Part shown: one piece after another, positions 11,390-22,705 of the stretch
Position numbering within the stretch: position 1 is the first letter of the stretch
Layout: each line of letters starts with the position of its first letter
Assembly: GCA_009760855.2 (NCBI GenBank)
Contig: WPIO01000077.1
Coordinates: 654,001 to 718,000 of the forward strand
Direction: 5' to 3'
From: Cristatella mucedo
Taxonomy: Eukaryota; Bryozoa; Phylactolaemata; Cristatellidae
DNA: 64,000 nt
The notes under the pieces: generated by a model
Told to the model about the DNA's origin: nothing
The model's input: only the letters and a program-made list of their open reading frames with translations
The model's database searches: none
Translations under genes and position numbers: made by a program

Positions 11390-13189
11390 GACCTGCAAAC
11401 GACATTGGACTGTCCACATTCCAGTAACTGACAAATGCTGGCTAACTGCAACCCGAAGCACGGCGAATAATGGTCCGTTCCGGTCCTATACTGCATCCCT
11501 TGACCAAGGCTCGTACTATCCTCCGCACACAGAAGTCTGGTGAAAGGGTGAACGAGTTAGACACGTGGCTGGCTACGCGCTTAGTCAGAAACTACGACGG
11601 TCGTTTGGGTAATCCGATAAGACAGGGGTCGCCAGTAGGTACACAACAGCCGACCACTGGAACCTTACAACGTACCGAGTACCATGCACCGAGTTGAACG
11701 CGAGCGCCAGTATTTACAATCGAACAGTGATTATATCCAAATTCCCAACAGCCGGGAGCCTATGCTGCAGTGACTCACTGTCTCTAACGGAAACGTGGAC
11801 AGAACAGGACGCACACCAAATGCAGGCGGTAGGGCGGCAAACGCAAGGCGGAACCGCGATAAAATAACGCTAGCCTGTGGGTGGACTCGCTGTGACTAAC
11901 CCGAAACCTCGGTGGTGTCGCGTAATTACCCGCCATTTCGAGAAGTCTATTTCAGCTCGCCGAAACGTTTGATATGAAAGTAAAGACTATATTTAGATAG
12001 CGTCACAATCAACTCGAAGCAAGCCACTTTGTTGCTCGTAGCGTTGGCCACGCGAGGGCGCAGGCTATTCCTCGTAGCGCCATCGATGGAGAGGATGCAT
12101 CCATACAGTACGCTGTTATCGCAGTGCACTGCGGCGTTGAGCTGAGTGCGAGCCGCAACCCGCAGCTAAAGGACCTAGCGCAAAGGATGTGCAGTGGTAC
12201 CGGGCTAGGGCATAAGCGGGGAGCGAAACTGGGTGAACGTGCATGCAGTCTTTTGTTAAAAAATCTTGCCTTGCAGTATGTATACAAAAAATATATTAAA
12301 TTATTAAAAATTATTTGTTATTATGTCAAATTAACTTTATATAATTAATTATATAAAAGTCGTTCAATTAAATACGAAACTCCCTTACGTTCAAATTAAT
12401 CAAAAAACTTAATATTCGATCACAGCTCATTTTAATGGGTAGTTGCTGTTGCTTAGCTTGAATGAAAAGAGGAACTTTTGGATTGGTCGTTTACAAGGTA
12501 GCGCGGGTCATCTTTAAGATCTAATCTATTTTGACTTTTTTTCATTGAAATTTATGCTTTTAAACTCCGACTCACAATGATATTAAGTGGCTAACGAAAC
12601 CAGAGCACCCCAGCTAGACCTACCAATCAAGGGTAGGCTCGTTTGACCTCAGGCCGGTATTTGCTAAGGAATGTGAGCTAGAATTGGCTTCACAAGACTC
12701 ACTTTTCCTCAGGTCAATGAGCTTATATTTGGCAAGGTCTGCATTATTGATGCAGTCTGTGTCGGCAAGGAAGGAAAACGAATCCACGTTCCAACTTTAA
12801 GATTACCTATGCAGACGTACCCTTCCTCAGCTTCCTGCAGACTATCTTTTATATCTGCACTAGTCTGCCAGGAGAGAAATAATTTGTTAAGCGCTATCGC
12901 TCTCGACTGCATCCTGCAGAAGTATTTTGTTGAGCAGCCAGCCACCCCGCAGCCATGCTCGCGCGGTGGCTCTCGCAGCCTTTCTGGCCGTTATCCGAAC
13001 GGGCCAGCGAGGACGCGGTCCGCCCGTTGGCCTGGTACCGTTACAAATCGGCAGTGGTCCCGTCTCGATGGGCCCAAGTACCATGATTACCGAAGACATG
13101 ATATATCGGGGCGGCCGCCCTACGGCACTTACACGCTCTTCGGACCTACTGCTTGGCACTCTGGGCTGTTCATTAATAGCTACAACGTA
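11390..13189. other. Unassigned sequence
   Basis: Upstream of the BAF exon, so 5' UTR and promoter may lie near 11390-11900, but no motif is strong enough to call. An AT-rich stretch lies at 12280-12420. Overlapping frames at 12809-13211 are unrecognised. Confidence 0.4.
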
Positions 13190-13755
13190 TGAAGAATGTA
13201 ATGTATTGTAATGTATCTTCGTCTGTAACTCCACAAAGTTATAAAGTCCATGTGGGTGGTACGTAGTAGAGTTTTGTATAGCGCACTCACAGCCTAAGCG
13301 GCTTTCGGTACGCATTCGGTAGCCAACAGACCTCGTCTCACGCAACAAAGAAAAAGTGGGAAGCATAGTCAGGAGAGCAGTTGAGGTAGTGAGTAGCATA
13401 GAAGTAGCAGCTCAGGACCGCTGAAAAGGATTTGCCATAGCCGGCAGTAGGAGAGTAGTTGTCGTTGCGTAAGAATTGTGGAAGCAAATTCCACAGTCTA
13501 GGACCTGCAGAGCTAAAGCTTCTATCGCCAACGGTCTTTAAGCGGAGGAATGGGACAGCTAATTTATTGTCCACACAGGACCTGAGGGCACGAACAGGCT
13601 GAAACTGATGCAGCAGTTCAGCAAGGTACGAAGGAGCCAAGCCGTGGCGGGCCTTGTGGGTCAGCGTAAGAACTTTGCTCTGTATCAGTTGCTCAACCGG
13701 CAACCATCCTAGCTCTTTCAGCAAAGGAGCATTTCTTAGCGGTATTTCGCCCTAG
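13190..13755 (-). mobile_element. CR1/L2-like LINE, family A, 3' end
   Basis: Minus-strand frame 13338-13724 encodes the C-terminal part of the LINE protein: KELGWLPVEQLIQSKVLTL, then a segment containing AVPFLRLKTVGDRSFSSAGP and LWNLLPQ. This is typical of the region after the reverse transcriptase domain. The 3' terminus at 13190-13235 shows ataca/tgtaatg short repeats and the family A end sequence (gagttacagacgaagata on the minus strand). It is 5'-truncated. Confidence 0.8.
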
Positions 13756-14944
13756 GAACATGACATATTCAATTTAACATGGGAAAGTTTGCATGATTTA
13801 AATTTCTGCCACCCAACCTTCTCTTCTTTACTGGCTTCTGTGCCAGAAAAGCTTGTGATCTTTCAGCAGCATCCACATCGACGACGTCAGGGCCTCGAAG
13901 GTTCAGCATTCGCCTCAATAAAATGGCTAAAGGCAAATGGCGAATGAACTCCTCACCGCCAAACTGCTCTGAGGGCGGGCTTTGCTTTTTCCTGAATCGG
14001 AGCGAAACTTGTCGCCGAATTTCAATTAAGCGCTGCAAGATTTCTTCCCTTCAAAGCCAGCAAACTTCTGCGCCTCAAGTGAACTTGATACTATGCCGCT
14101 GTTCTTGTCAAAAGCGCCTAAAAACGCGAAGGTTAGCACTCCTGGCTCCAATATAGCTGACGACTTCACGCCAGTAGAAAGATAAGAATTTCTTCAATAA
14201 TGCTGGCGAAAATTGGACCTCATTGCTTGACCGGCGGAGAAAGCAGTGGATCGCAGTGACCGGAAGACGTTCTTTCTTCGCTTTTCAACATCCGGATGCG
14301 TTGCCAAGCATCGCAAGCATGTGCACACATGTGTACCGAGATATCTCTTTCGTTGGCGTTGTGCATATGACCAGCTATTAATCATTTCTAAGATGCTTTT
14401 TGAAAGCCTTTGCAGTCTCCAAAGGGGATCGCAAAGTAGATATTCTCCTTTGATGAATAATTCATGCATTAATGCATGAATTATGCGTTAATATAAAATG
14501 AATATAAATATAAAAAATAATGAAAATAAATATAAAATGAAATATGCATTAATTAATGCAGGCGAGCTGCAATTTACGATAACCGAGAGAGAGCTGGCTG
14601 CACTGGTTGACTTTGGCATAAAAATCTAGTTGCATACTAAACGCGAATGGTGTGGATGCGAGTTCTTTCATAAATTGCATCGGAAAACTCAAAACGTGTC
14701 GACACTTCTGCAGGCAGGTGTGACGTCATTTTAAAAAGGCATTGGTTCCAATTACTTCCTCACCTCCAAGCCACAGATAGGCTCGGCAATTTCTAGGCCA
14801 TGTGGCTTTATCAAGGTCTGCACAGTCACGCGTGGCCTTTTTTTGTCTGGGCCATGCAATAAGCAGCTTAGCAGGATGCGGCCTCAAGATAAGGCTTAGA
14901 CCTCGGGTGCAGTTATCGCTTAGAAGTGAGTTATTCTTTTCCTT
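13756..14944. other. Unassigned sequence with one possible minus-strand exon
   Basis: Minus strand 14036-13769 encodes a basic peptide (containing IEIRRQVSLRFRKKQ, and PVKKRRLGGRN near the end). It is preceded by a plausible acceptor (tcttgcag), which could make it a terminal exon. No family is recognised. The stretch 14440-14600 is AT-rich with repeated gcattaat. Confidence 0.25.
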
Positions 14945-15540
14945 GTTACGCGGCTGGCACCACAGATTGGGATTGCATTTTTAGCATCCAGGGCTGCTTA
15001 CATAAGGACACCACAGCCAAGCTGACCCGTGCATTGGAGCCGACGGGTGCATTCGTGACATCCTGTCTCGACTTCTGTAACTCATCACTTGCATTTCGTC
15101 GTGCATATGCAAGACGCTCAGAGTTAGTGCAAAACTATGCAGCCAGGCTTGTCTGTCGTGAGCATCAAAGTTGCCACAGTCTCTCTGCCTCTTCTGCCTC
15201 TTCGTATTGATCCCACCGGCTTCCCATCCAGCAGCGCATTGACTTCAAGAACCTGTCTCTAATATTTAGGTCTCTTCCGACACTTGTTTCGGCAAACTTA
15301 TCGGGATACTACGTCATTAGACTTCGGATCGTTTCACCCACTCATTTGACTATCAGCTCACTCTGCTGCGGCGTTAACTGACATCAAATGCTTTGGAGAT
15401 CGCGCCTTCCGTTTGTATGCTCCCACAACCTAGAACGAACTCACGACTGACGTTAAAAAAACCCTGATTTAGCGAAATTTAAAGGAGGAGCTGAAAACTC
15501 ATCTTTTCATTTCAGATGCGATCGCCCAAACATTTTAGCA
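14945..15540 (+). mobile_element. CR1/L2-like LINE, family B, decayed
   Basis: Fragments of the family B protein are visible in order: HAFVTSCLDFCNSSL-like text near 15045-15090, LVQNYAARLVCREHQSC at about 15125-15175, and a later stretch comparable to the region near 35040 of the better-preserved copy. Several frame breaks are present and no 3' hairpin tail follows. Confidence 0.65.
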
Positions 15541-17559
15541 TTCAGCGATTAAATTTCACAATAAAGTCTAGGATGCGCTTAATTTTATTCTAAATCATAA
15601 CGTTTCAGACACAACGCTTCATCTTTGAGTGCCTTACTACCGCAAGAACGCTTTAAAAACGGGTGTAGCGTCTTCCACGTTCCAACAGAACTAGGCCGAA
15701 AGCATAGCTGTCGTCACGGTGCTAGTCTCAGCCGACACGAAACAAATACTGGAACACTCGGACGGAACGAAACCTAGGAATCGCAGCTGACGACTAGCAA
15801 GTGCAGCAAATATTCACGATGTTGTGCAGACAGTAAACGGAACACGCTAGAAAAGAAGAGCCTCCATAAGATAACAAGTCGATACCCATAGCGTAGAGAA
15901 GTCAATTCGACAGCGGCAGAGGGCTACAAGCTTCCAGAATCAGCCAACGACAACTATGGTTTGAATTGTCAAAGGACAACAATCAATAACAATCAACTGT
16001 TGTAGATCGAATCGTCAAGAGTAAGAATATACATGATAAAAACAATGAGTCCAAGCGCTGAGCGCTGGTGTACTCCTTAATTTAAAGGCTTCTCAAATGA
16101 CTTCTTTTTTAAATTGAATTCATGGTCTAAAATCTCCTACCTATAAATGCACTAAACCATTTCGTGTGCAGTCTAAGATTTCCTATGCAGGCCTATAATA
16201 AATTGGCGTTTGAGAATGGCTTAGTGATTACTATTGTCAAACGCTGCCAAAAGTTCTAACAAAGCCGGCAGAGTGACTTCTGATAATTCTGCATTCCTGA
16301 GAAGGTATGTACCCTTGCATATACTCTTTCATTTTCCTGCAGCCATGCTGACTCTGCTGTGTGATTAGCTCCAAGACCAGGCTGAAACTTACTCGCTAGG
16401 TCTTCAATTTTGACGAAAGAGTTCAAGATGCAATCAACAACAGCTGGCGAATCGCAACTCGTGTACAGCTCAAATCCTAGAGCACAATTCTTTCCAACTT
16501 CTAAACCACAACCAGCTGCCAAAATTGACTTGAGCTTGAATGCTGCCTAACTATGGACTAGTGCAAAACCCGTTCCAAGCATAATATCTAATCATAATAA
16601 GCATTATAAGCATAATTATAATTCATGAGCCTTGACTGATAGATGTTACGGCGGCGGCCATAATCTGGCATACTTAGCAGGCCGTCGACTCATAGATTCA
16701 ATCCAAAAAAAGAAGAAACTCTCGAAATTAAGCGTGACTCCAGACCTCGGCGCCAGAGTCAATTCCTGTAAATACGCCGGGATCCTCTTGACGAGAGGGA
16801 CGTCGACGCGTCTCACGCTCGAACGTCGCGCCCTTTCAATGCAAGGGCGCCACTGGTCGTGGCCTGGCGTGCATCGCTGCTTAAGACATGCCTGGAAGAC
16901 AGCGAGGATCGTTTTTGTGTGCTGCTCAACTCGATTCCGGCGCTCGGACGCTCGGCCACCAGCCACGCTCATCCATCGCAGCCGTCATCCCATTGCATTT
17001 AGTGCCACGTTGGCTTCACGCACTGTCGCTCGATCGCACAAGAGGCATTTCAATGCGCGTCCACTCCGTCAGGCTTTTCCGCTTGGCTAGCGAAGGGCTT
17101 CGACTTGTCACCGGGTGGCACCAAAACACGGTTCGAGCCCGCCACCGGCCTGTCGAACTCCTGTCGCTCGTATCCTGCGTCGCTCGAGCCCGAGAAATCG
17201 CTAGCCGAGGCAAATCTTTCGTCGTGCCCCTGAGAAAATGCTTTCCGTGGTATCTGCGTAGGTCTTCTCTTTCTGAGCACGGGGCGTGTGCGTTTTCTGC
17301 TCATCGGCAAGTGTTTACCAGTAAGCGTCCGAAAGGGAGGGCAGCGAGTCACCGCAGATTGACTCAGACGCTCGTGGAGTAGCTTGCCCCCAGCACGCGC
17401 CTTCAGCCTTCCTAAACTAATAATCGTAATCAAAATCATTTTCTGCCGTCAATCATCACCGTGCGTTGTTTTTTTTGCTAGCACACTCTGAGAGAACCTA
17501 ATCTCCATCCAGGCACTTTGCAGCTCGCTGCAAGAGAAGCAATAACCAAAACTTAATGA
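15541..17559. other. Unassigned sequence
   Basis: No gene recognised. About 16770-17400 is GC-rich with long overlapping frames on both strands (for example 16632-17090 and 17050-17439). These lack domains or splice-supported structure and look like composition artefacts. Confidence 0.4.
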
Positions 17560-17700
17560 CATAATAATAATAATAATAATAATACATTTGATAAAGCGCC
17601 CTCAGAGAACTCAATCTCTTCGTAGGCTTTTTAAATTTGCTGCAAAGGAAGCATACTAGGTATCATGCTTACTAGGCCAGCATGCAAAGGCACACACGAA
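17560..17700 (-). mobile_element. CR1/L2-like LINE, family B, 3' tail fragment
   Basis: (aat)n at about 17563-17583 is followed by acatttgataaagcgccctc and agagaactcaatctctt, the reverse complement of the family B 3' end. A second, more diverged tail-like fragment (tatagcaccctaag) lies at 17940-18000. Confidence 0.7.
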
Positions 17701-18001
17701 GACACTTAGGGCCACCGATTAGTAGACTCCCTTGTTAGTAATATCGTGCTGATTCATGCCCAGGTGAGCGTGTAAAGCATGCGGAAATAAAAAAAAAACA
17801 GGTCAGTGGGACGCAGGGAAAGCAAGAGAAGAATCGGTTAATCTTCAGCTCAGCTTTAAGGATGCAAATTCAATGGAGTGGCGACACTAGCGGTCCTGAA
17901 TAAAGGGATTAAATAATCGCTATACAAATAACGATGACAATTATATAGCACCCTAAGACAACTAAATCTCTTTTTTGGTCCTTTAAATATGCTGAAATAC
18001 T

Positions 18002-18165
18002 AGCTGAATTAACAGCTTCCCTTGTATAGCGACAGAAGAGCCTTTACGCCTATCACCACCATTTGCAGCGGCAATAAAAGATCGCCCACCGCAGGATTTG
18101 AACCCACAACCTCGGGACCGAGGTCGTAATAAGCAACCGCCTTAACTAGTGCACCATCGCGGCTG
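18002..18165 (-). mobile_element. tRNA-derived SINE, copy 5
   Basis: Complete minus-strand copy: tail (agctgaattaacagcttccc) at the low end, body ggcaataaaagatcgcccac, B-box region ggatttgaacccacaacctc near 18094, and head ending at caccatcgcggct. It sits between two LINE family B fragments. Confidence 0.8.
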
Positions 18166-18169
18166 AAAG

Positions 18170-18560
18170 CATGTCAGTTGATTACGATACCATACACAGT
18201 GTCAAGATGCATAAGAATATAAAAGAACTAATCACACCGGCCCAGCAAATTCGATTGGGAATAGTTAAGTTTAGCTTCTCTTTAAACGTCAAGTCAGGGG
18301 ATGTCGTGACGTCACTCGGGAGCGAGTTCCGGGATTTTTGAGCATTCAAACTAAAGGCACGGTTTTCAAAGGCTTTGAGGCTATTTTGAGGCACAGCTAA
18401 GCGACTGTATTCATGAAGAGCCCGTGGTACGACGCCTGGCCTGATTGGGTAGTAGTTTGGGTAGGTAGGCTGGTGTCTGAGGATGAAGGGACCTAAAGGT
18501 GAGTGCAAAATTTTAAAGGATACGTTGCTTTATGGGGAGAAAACGCAAATCGGTGAGAAG
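18170..18560 (-). mobile_element. CR1/L2-like LINE, family B, C-terminal fragment
   Basis: The minus-strand frame covers the end of the LINE protein. It includes HEYSRLAVPQNSLKAFENRA and PDLTFKEKLN, corresponding to the last 60-70 residues of the copy at 34150-35310. The catalytic domain is absent. The remainder to 18560 keeps nucleotide similarity in the same orientation. Confidence 0.7.
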
Positions 18561-19959
18561 TTGTGTAATTTGGCAAGTGCAGCGGTCACAACAGAGAATC
18601 GTGGCTGTAGAGTTTTGCATCAACTGTAAGCGTCGGAGTGCCCAGGTCTGATGACTTGAAATTAATGAGTTGCAGAAGTCGAGACTTTAGGTCGCAAAAG
18701 CAAGGACCAACATGAATTTTGTATACCTCTGTTGTCTGACCCGAACTTTTGCAATCTTTCACAGCTAAAAATAGATAAATTAGACTATGGAGCTGATTTG
18801 GTTGTCTACATAAAGGTCGCCGTGGAAAATGACACTTAGATAGCATATAGATGCTTCATGGGATTTTCGGGCCAAGCCTATTTTGAGGGACGTGTTTTTC
18901 AACTTGTGAGTATTACTAGGTTTGCCCATAACTAGTATTTGGTTCTGGTGTCTTTCAATTTGTCTTCCAATTTGTCTTTCAATTTAAGAAATACCGAATC
19001 GCTAGCTCTCAATCCCGATTGGAACTAGCCAGCAAGATCTGACGAACTGATGCGATCGTGTAGGTGCTGGACTACGACCCCTCCTTGGCTGCCTTGGATG
19101 CGAATGGCAGAAGGAAGACTGGACGGAAGTTACTTTTAGTCCCAATCCAAGGTCGGCTTCTTAACGAGTGACTGAAGACGGGACGGAAGTTATTTCTAGT
19201 CCAAATCCAAGATCGGCTTCTTGACGAGTGACTTGACAAAAGCTGTCTTCGGAGGGGTAGGGACTTCATCCTAACCAGGGACACGCGTATTTACAGTATT
19301 CTTTTATGGTGGGGATGGCATCAGGCCTATGAGAATATCGCAAGGAGATTTGTTGGTACGGGATTTAGACTACAATTCGGCCAGGACGGCAGTGAGGCAA
19401 CCGTAATCCATTCTATCACATGAATGGCCGTACTAAGCAAGGGCAAGGTCTGGATCTCCTTGGCATAATCTTGTGTACTTCTGACCCCCCCCCTGTTTGA
19501 ATCTCGTCCTCTAGCTAATGACGAAGGCAGCCAGCGTCTGATTTCTGCCTCAGTCGATTCTTAGTTCGTCTAAAGTGAGCCGACCAATCAATTGAGCAGA
19601 TTCAACGTTCGTTGTGTACCAGAAACCTAATTCACCCTCAGCCGAAATAGTTTTTGATGTTTAGTGAAGCAAATAAATAACATTAGCACTCAATAACATT
19701 CTCACTAGCGGAGGAAGGAAAAGAACGCAACCGAGAGATGGCGCTTTAAACAATGCAAAGCAGCTGCCTTACTGGATTGGTAGACGCGTGGCGTGGCAAA
19801 AACGAAATATAGCTGTGACCGCATCTGGAATTTCCAACTAGTGTACGCGTGCGTAGCCGCCGCCGCACTCTGCAGTTGTCTACTCGGAAACAGGAAGCCT
19901 GCCGGGGAAGACAGGGAGACGACAGAAGCCTGCCGCGGAAAAGCCGAGCATTGGCGTTC
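18561..19959. other. Unassigned sequence
   Basis: No gene recognised apart from a local 60-bp duplication listed separately. A C-run (ccccccccc) occurs near 19486. Confidence 0.4.
19116..19235. repeat. Two-copy 60-bp tandem duplication
   Basis: ggacggaagtta occurs at 19121 and again at 19181. The following 50 bases (tagtccaaatccaagatcgg and cttcttgacgagtgact with a few changes) match between the two units, giving an exact 60-bp offset. Confidence 0.8.
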
Positions 19960-21075
19960 AACTTTAATGGGCAGTAGCCACGTGAGGAGCCTTCAAAGTA
20001 CAGGATACCTCAAGGGCTCTGTGCTCGGTCCACCTCTTATCACAATTTACATTCTCCCTCTCCGAATAATCGCAGAGCACAATGTAGGCTTTCATTACTA
20101 TGCAGATGACGCATAGCTCGACTCCCAGCCTTCGAGCACCTCAAACTCTCTTAACTGCCTTGCTGCATGCATTGCTGACATTCGCAATCGGATCGAAACA
20201 AACTTTCGAAAACTGAATGACAATAAAACCAGCTGACTAGCTATGAGCAAATTTAGTGCTACTCACAAGCTGGAAAGTTTCCCTCGAAATAGGCCAATAG
20301 CCAGTCTGTCGCCTGTAAAATCTGCACGAAATCTGAGTGTCCAGCTTTAAAGCGACTAATCACTAGATAAACACATCAGCTACTTAGTCAAATCTGCCTA
20401 CTTTAATGTACGTTGCGTTGCAGAAATTCGGGCCTGCTTAGACAGGCTTGTTACATCCAAGTCGGTCTACGCTTTTATGACATCCCATCTCGACTTTTAT
20501 AGCTCGCTACTTGCAGGTCTTCGGTCTTGTGCAATAAGGCGCTTACAGTTAATACAAACTCGGCAGCCACACTTGCCTGTCGTGGGCTCCGAAGTTGCAG
20601 TAGTACTTCATTTCTCCCCGACATCCACTTGCTCCCCATCAAGCACCTTATTGACTTCAAAGTTGTGTCACTCACCTTTAAGTCCCTTAGTTCTCTTAAT
20701 TCAGCTTGTCTATCCGAACTACTTTCCAATCGAGCTAGGCATTGTACCACTCGCTCTTCATACTCAAGTCGTTAAACTATGCCTCGAACTAACCTCAAAT
20801 CTATTGGAGACCGTGCTTTTAGTTTGTAGGCTCCCATAGCCTGGAACTCACGTCTGACTGACGTCGCATCCCCTGACTTGACGTTATCTAAGCAGATGCT
20901 AACAATGCACTTGTTCCTCATAGCCTTGGCTGCTCCTTGTGAATGGCCTTTTTGTGTGCTTATGCTTGCTGACGCTGAGATTGCACTCACTAACCACAGT
21001 AAATGCTCCCTTTACAGTATATGAAAAGTGCCTAAAAAGAGTTTAGTTCTCTGGGGGAGTTATAAAAAGTTCTTA
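19960..21075 (+). mobile_element. CR1/L2-like LINE, family B, decayed
   Basis: Ordered remnants of the reverse transcriptase: a [10 protein letters not shown]-like stretch near 20005 (now with substitutions), FHYYADDA near 20090 followed by a stop, then SNxxNCLAACIADIRN-like text. The C-terminal region follows to 20900. The 3' part (gcctaaaaagagtttagttc at about 21028) is a degenerate version of the family B terminal hairpin. No intact frame remains. Confidence 0.7.
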
Positions 21076-22559
21076 ATTAAAATTATAATCGTTTACCTGG
21101 ATCTCACTCTCAAGCCTCGTCGTCATAGTATCTGTAGGTCTACATTTGTTCGGAATTCAGTCCACTCGCCATAAGCGGCTGACTGTCACCTCAAGTCAGT
21201 GGCCAGAATCCCTGCCATATTGAGGTCGTTATGGAATCACTGTTTTGGTGCGCTCTCAGTAAGTATTCGATACTTGCAGACAAAAAATTTGCAGACTTGT
21301 ACATAAATTGAAAATTATAGGGTAAAAGTTCCCATAAAGAAACCAAGTTCGGCTTTCGAAATCCGGGCACTGCATCACTTTTACCTGATCAGCTGAAAAA
21401 GTAAAAAGAGCAAAATGCTAATGAATGTCTCGTTAGCATGAGCAATCCCCTTCATGACTTGTACACCCCTAGTGTCCTCCTTATTATTACATACTACTGA
21501 TATATTATCAGTAGCTTATGAGCTAAAACCTAAATGCTTAGGGTTTTCTTACCATTAGGATATCGATACATTCTTAGCAGCTAGTCTTAGCAGCTTGATA
21601 ATGCCCCATTCAAAAAATGCTGACTCGCGAACAACGTGCAGCATTATTTGAGCACGACTTAGTGAGTAGACCGTCTAGCAATCAGCTGTCTCAAGGAAAG
21701 TGCCTGTCCAGAAATCCCAGCGGTGAGGTGGCTTTAGGAAGCTTATACTAAAGTGTATGCAGTACCAGTGTGAAAAGGCAGTCTAAAATTTTATATTATC
21801 TATACCGCATTTATTTTTGGCTGAATACCTCCTTTAAATTCACTGGAAGCATGCACTGCCATCACTACAAATCACCGGCGACAACCATACGAAGTCTTTA
21901 TTTCGTCACGTACCCGACATGCAAACACGGAGGTACGTACATAACGGAACTCAAATTACTACGTTCAAGCATTTTTCATTAGTAGCATGCATTTCTCTCC
22001 CTTCGCACTGCGCACAGGCAATCGTACGAGCTCCACAGCTCTTCTCGCGGTTTACTTGCCGCAGTGGTCCTGAACAATCGTGCGATAAGGGCCGCGATCT
22101 CGTCTTACCTGTAGCTCCTTTCTTCTGCCAAGTTGGCAGGGCCGATCACTTGGGTAGGATGCAAAGAGGCATCCTAGTTTGTGTAGATCTTGTGTAAAAC
22201 AGTAGTAGACCGGCCATCGCTTACTTGAAATTAAAGATTGCGGAATGCTGTCGAGTTCCATCGACACTTCCACCAGGACAACCGGCGGAGCGAGGGCTGG
22301 GTGTTATTGAAAAAAAGTAAATGGCCAGCCAGTGCAGCTTTGACATTATGGCTATCTATCTGTAAACGATCTGGACGATAGCCATAGCTGACTATGCACT
22401 GCTCAATTTTGCTTAAAATGTTTAAATTTCTCAAATTTGCTCAATTTTTACACTGCTCAATATTGCTAGTGCAATATTGACGAAATCCCGGAATCTTAAA
22501 TTTCAAGTAAGCAATGGCCGGTCTACCACTGCTTTACATAAGATATAAACAAACTATAC

Positions 22560-22566
<7 letters not shown>
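21076..22566. other. Unassigned sequence
   Basis: No gene or repeat family recognised; moderately AT-rich. Confidence 0.4.

Positions 22567-22568
<2 letters not shown>

Positions 22569-22645
<77 letters not shown>
22569..22645. repeat. (TG)n microsatellite
   Basis: Nearly perfect TG dinucleotide run of about 77 bp, 50 bp upstream of the hAT element's target duplication. Open frames across it are artefacts. Confidence 0.95.
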
Positions 22646-22649
<4 letters not shown>

Positions 22650-22705
22650 ACATAAGATGCCAATGGCATGCCAATAAATACTTGATAATATGCCATACTA
22701 GATAA

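Noticed and set aside
16256-16522. Minus-strand 88-codon frame
   Set aside because: Reads plausibly but has no recognisable family, partner exon or splice context.
16632-17439. Long overlapping frames in GC-rich sequence
   Set aside because: Frames exist on both strands at once, as expected from low stop-codon density; nothing recognisable inside.
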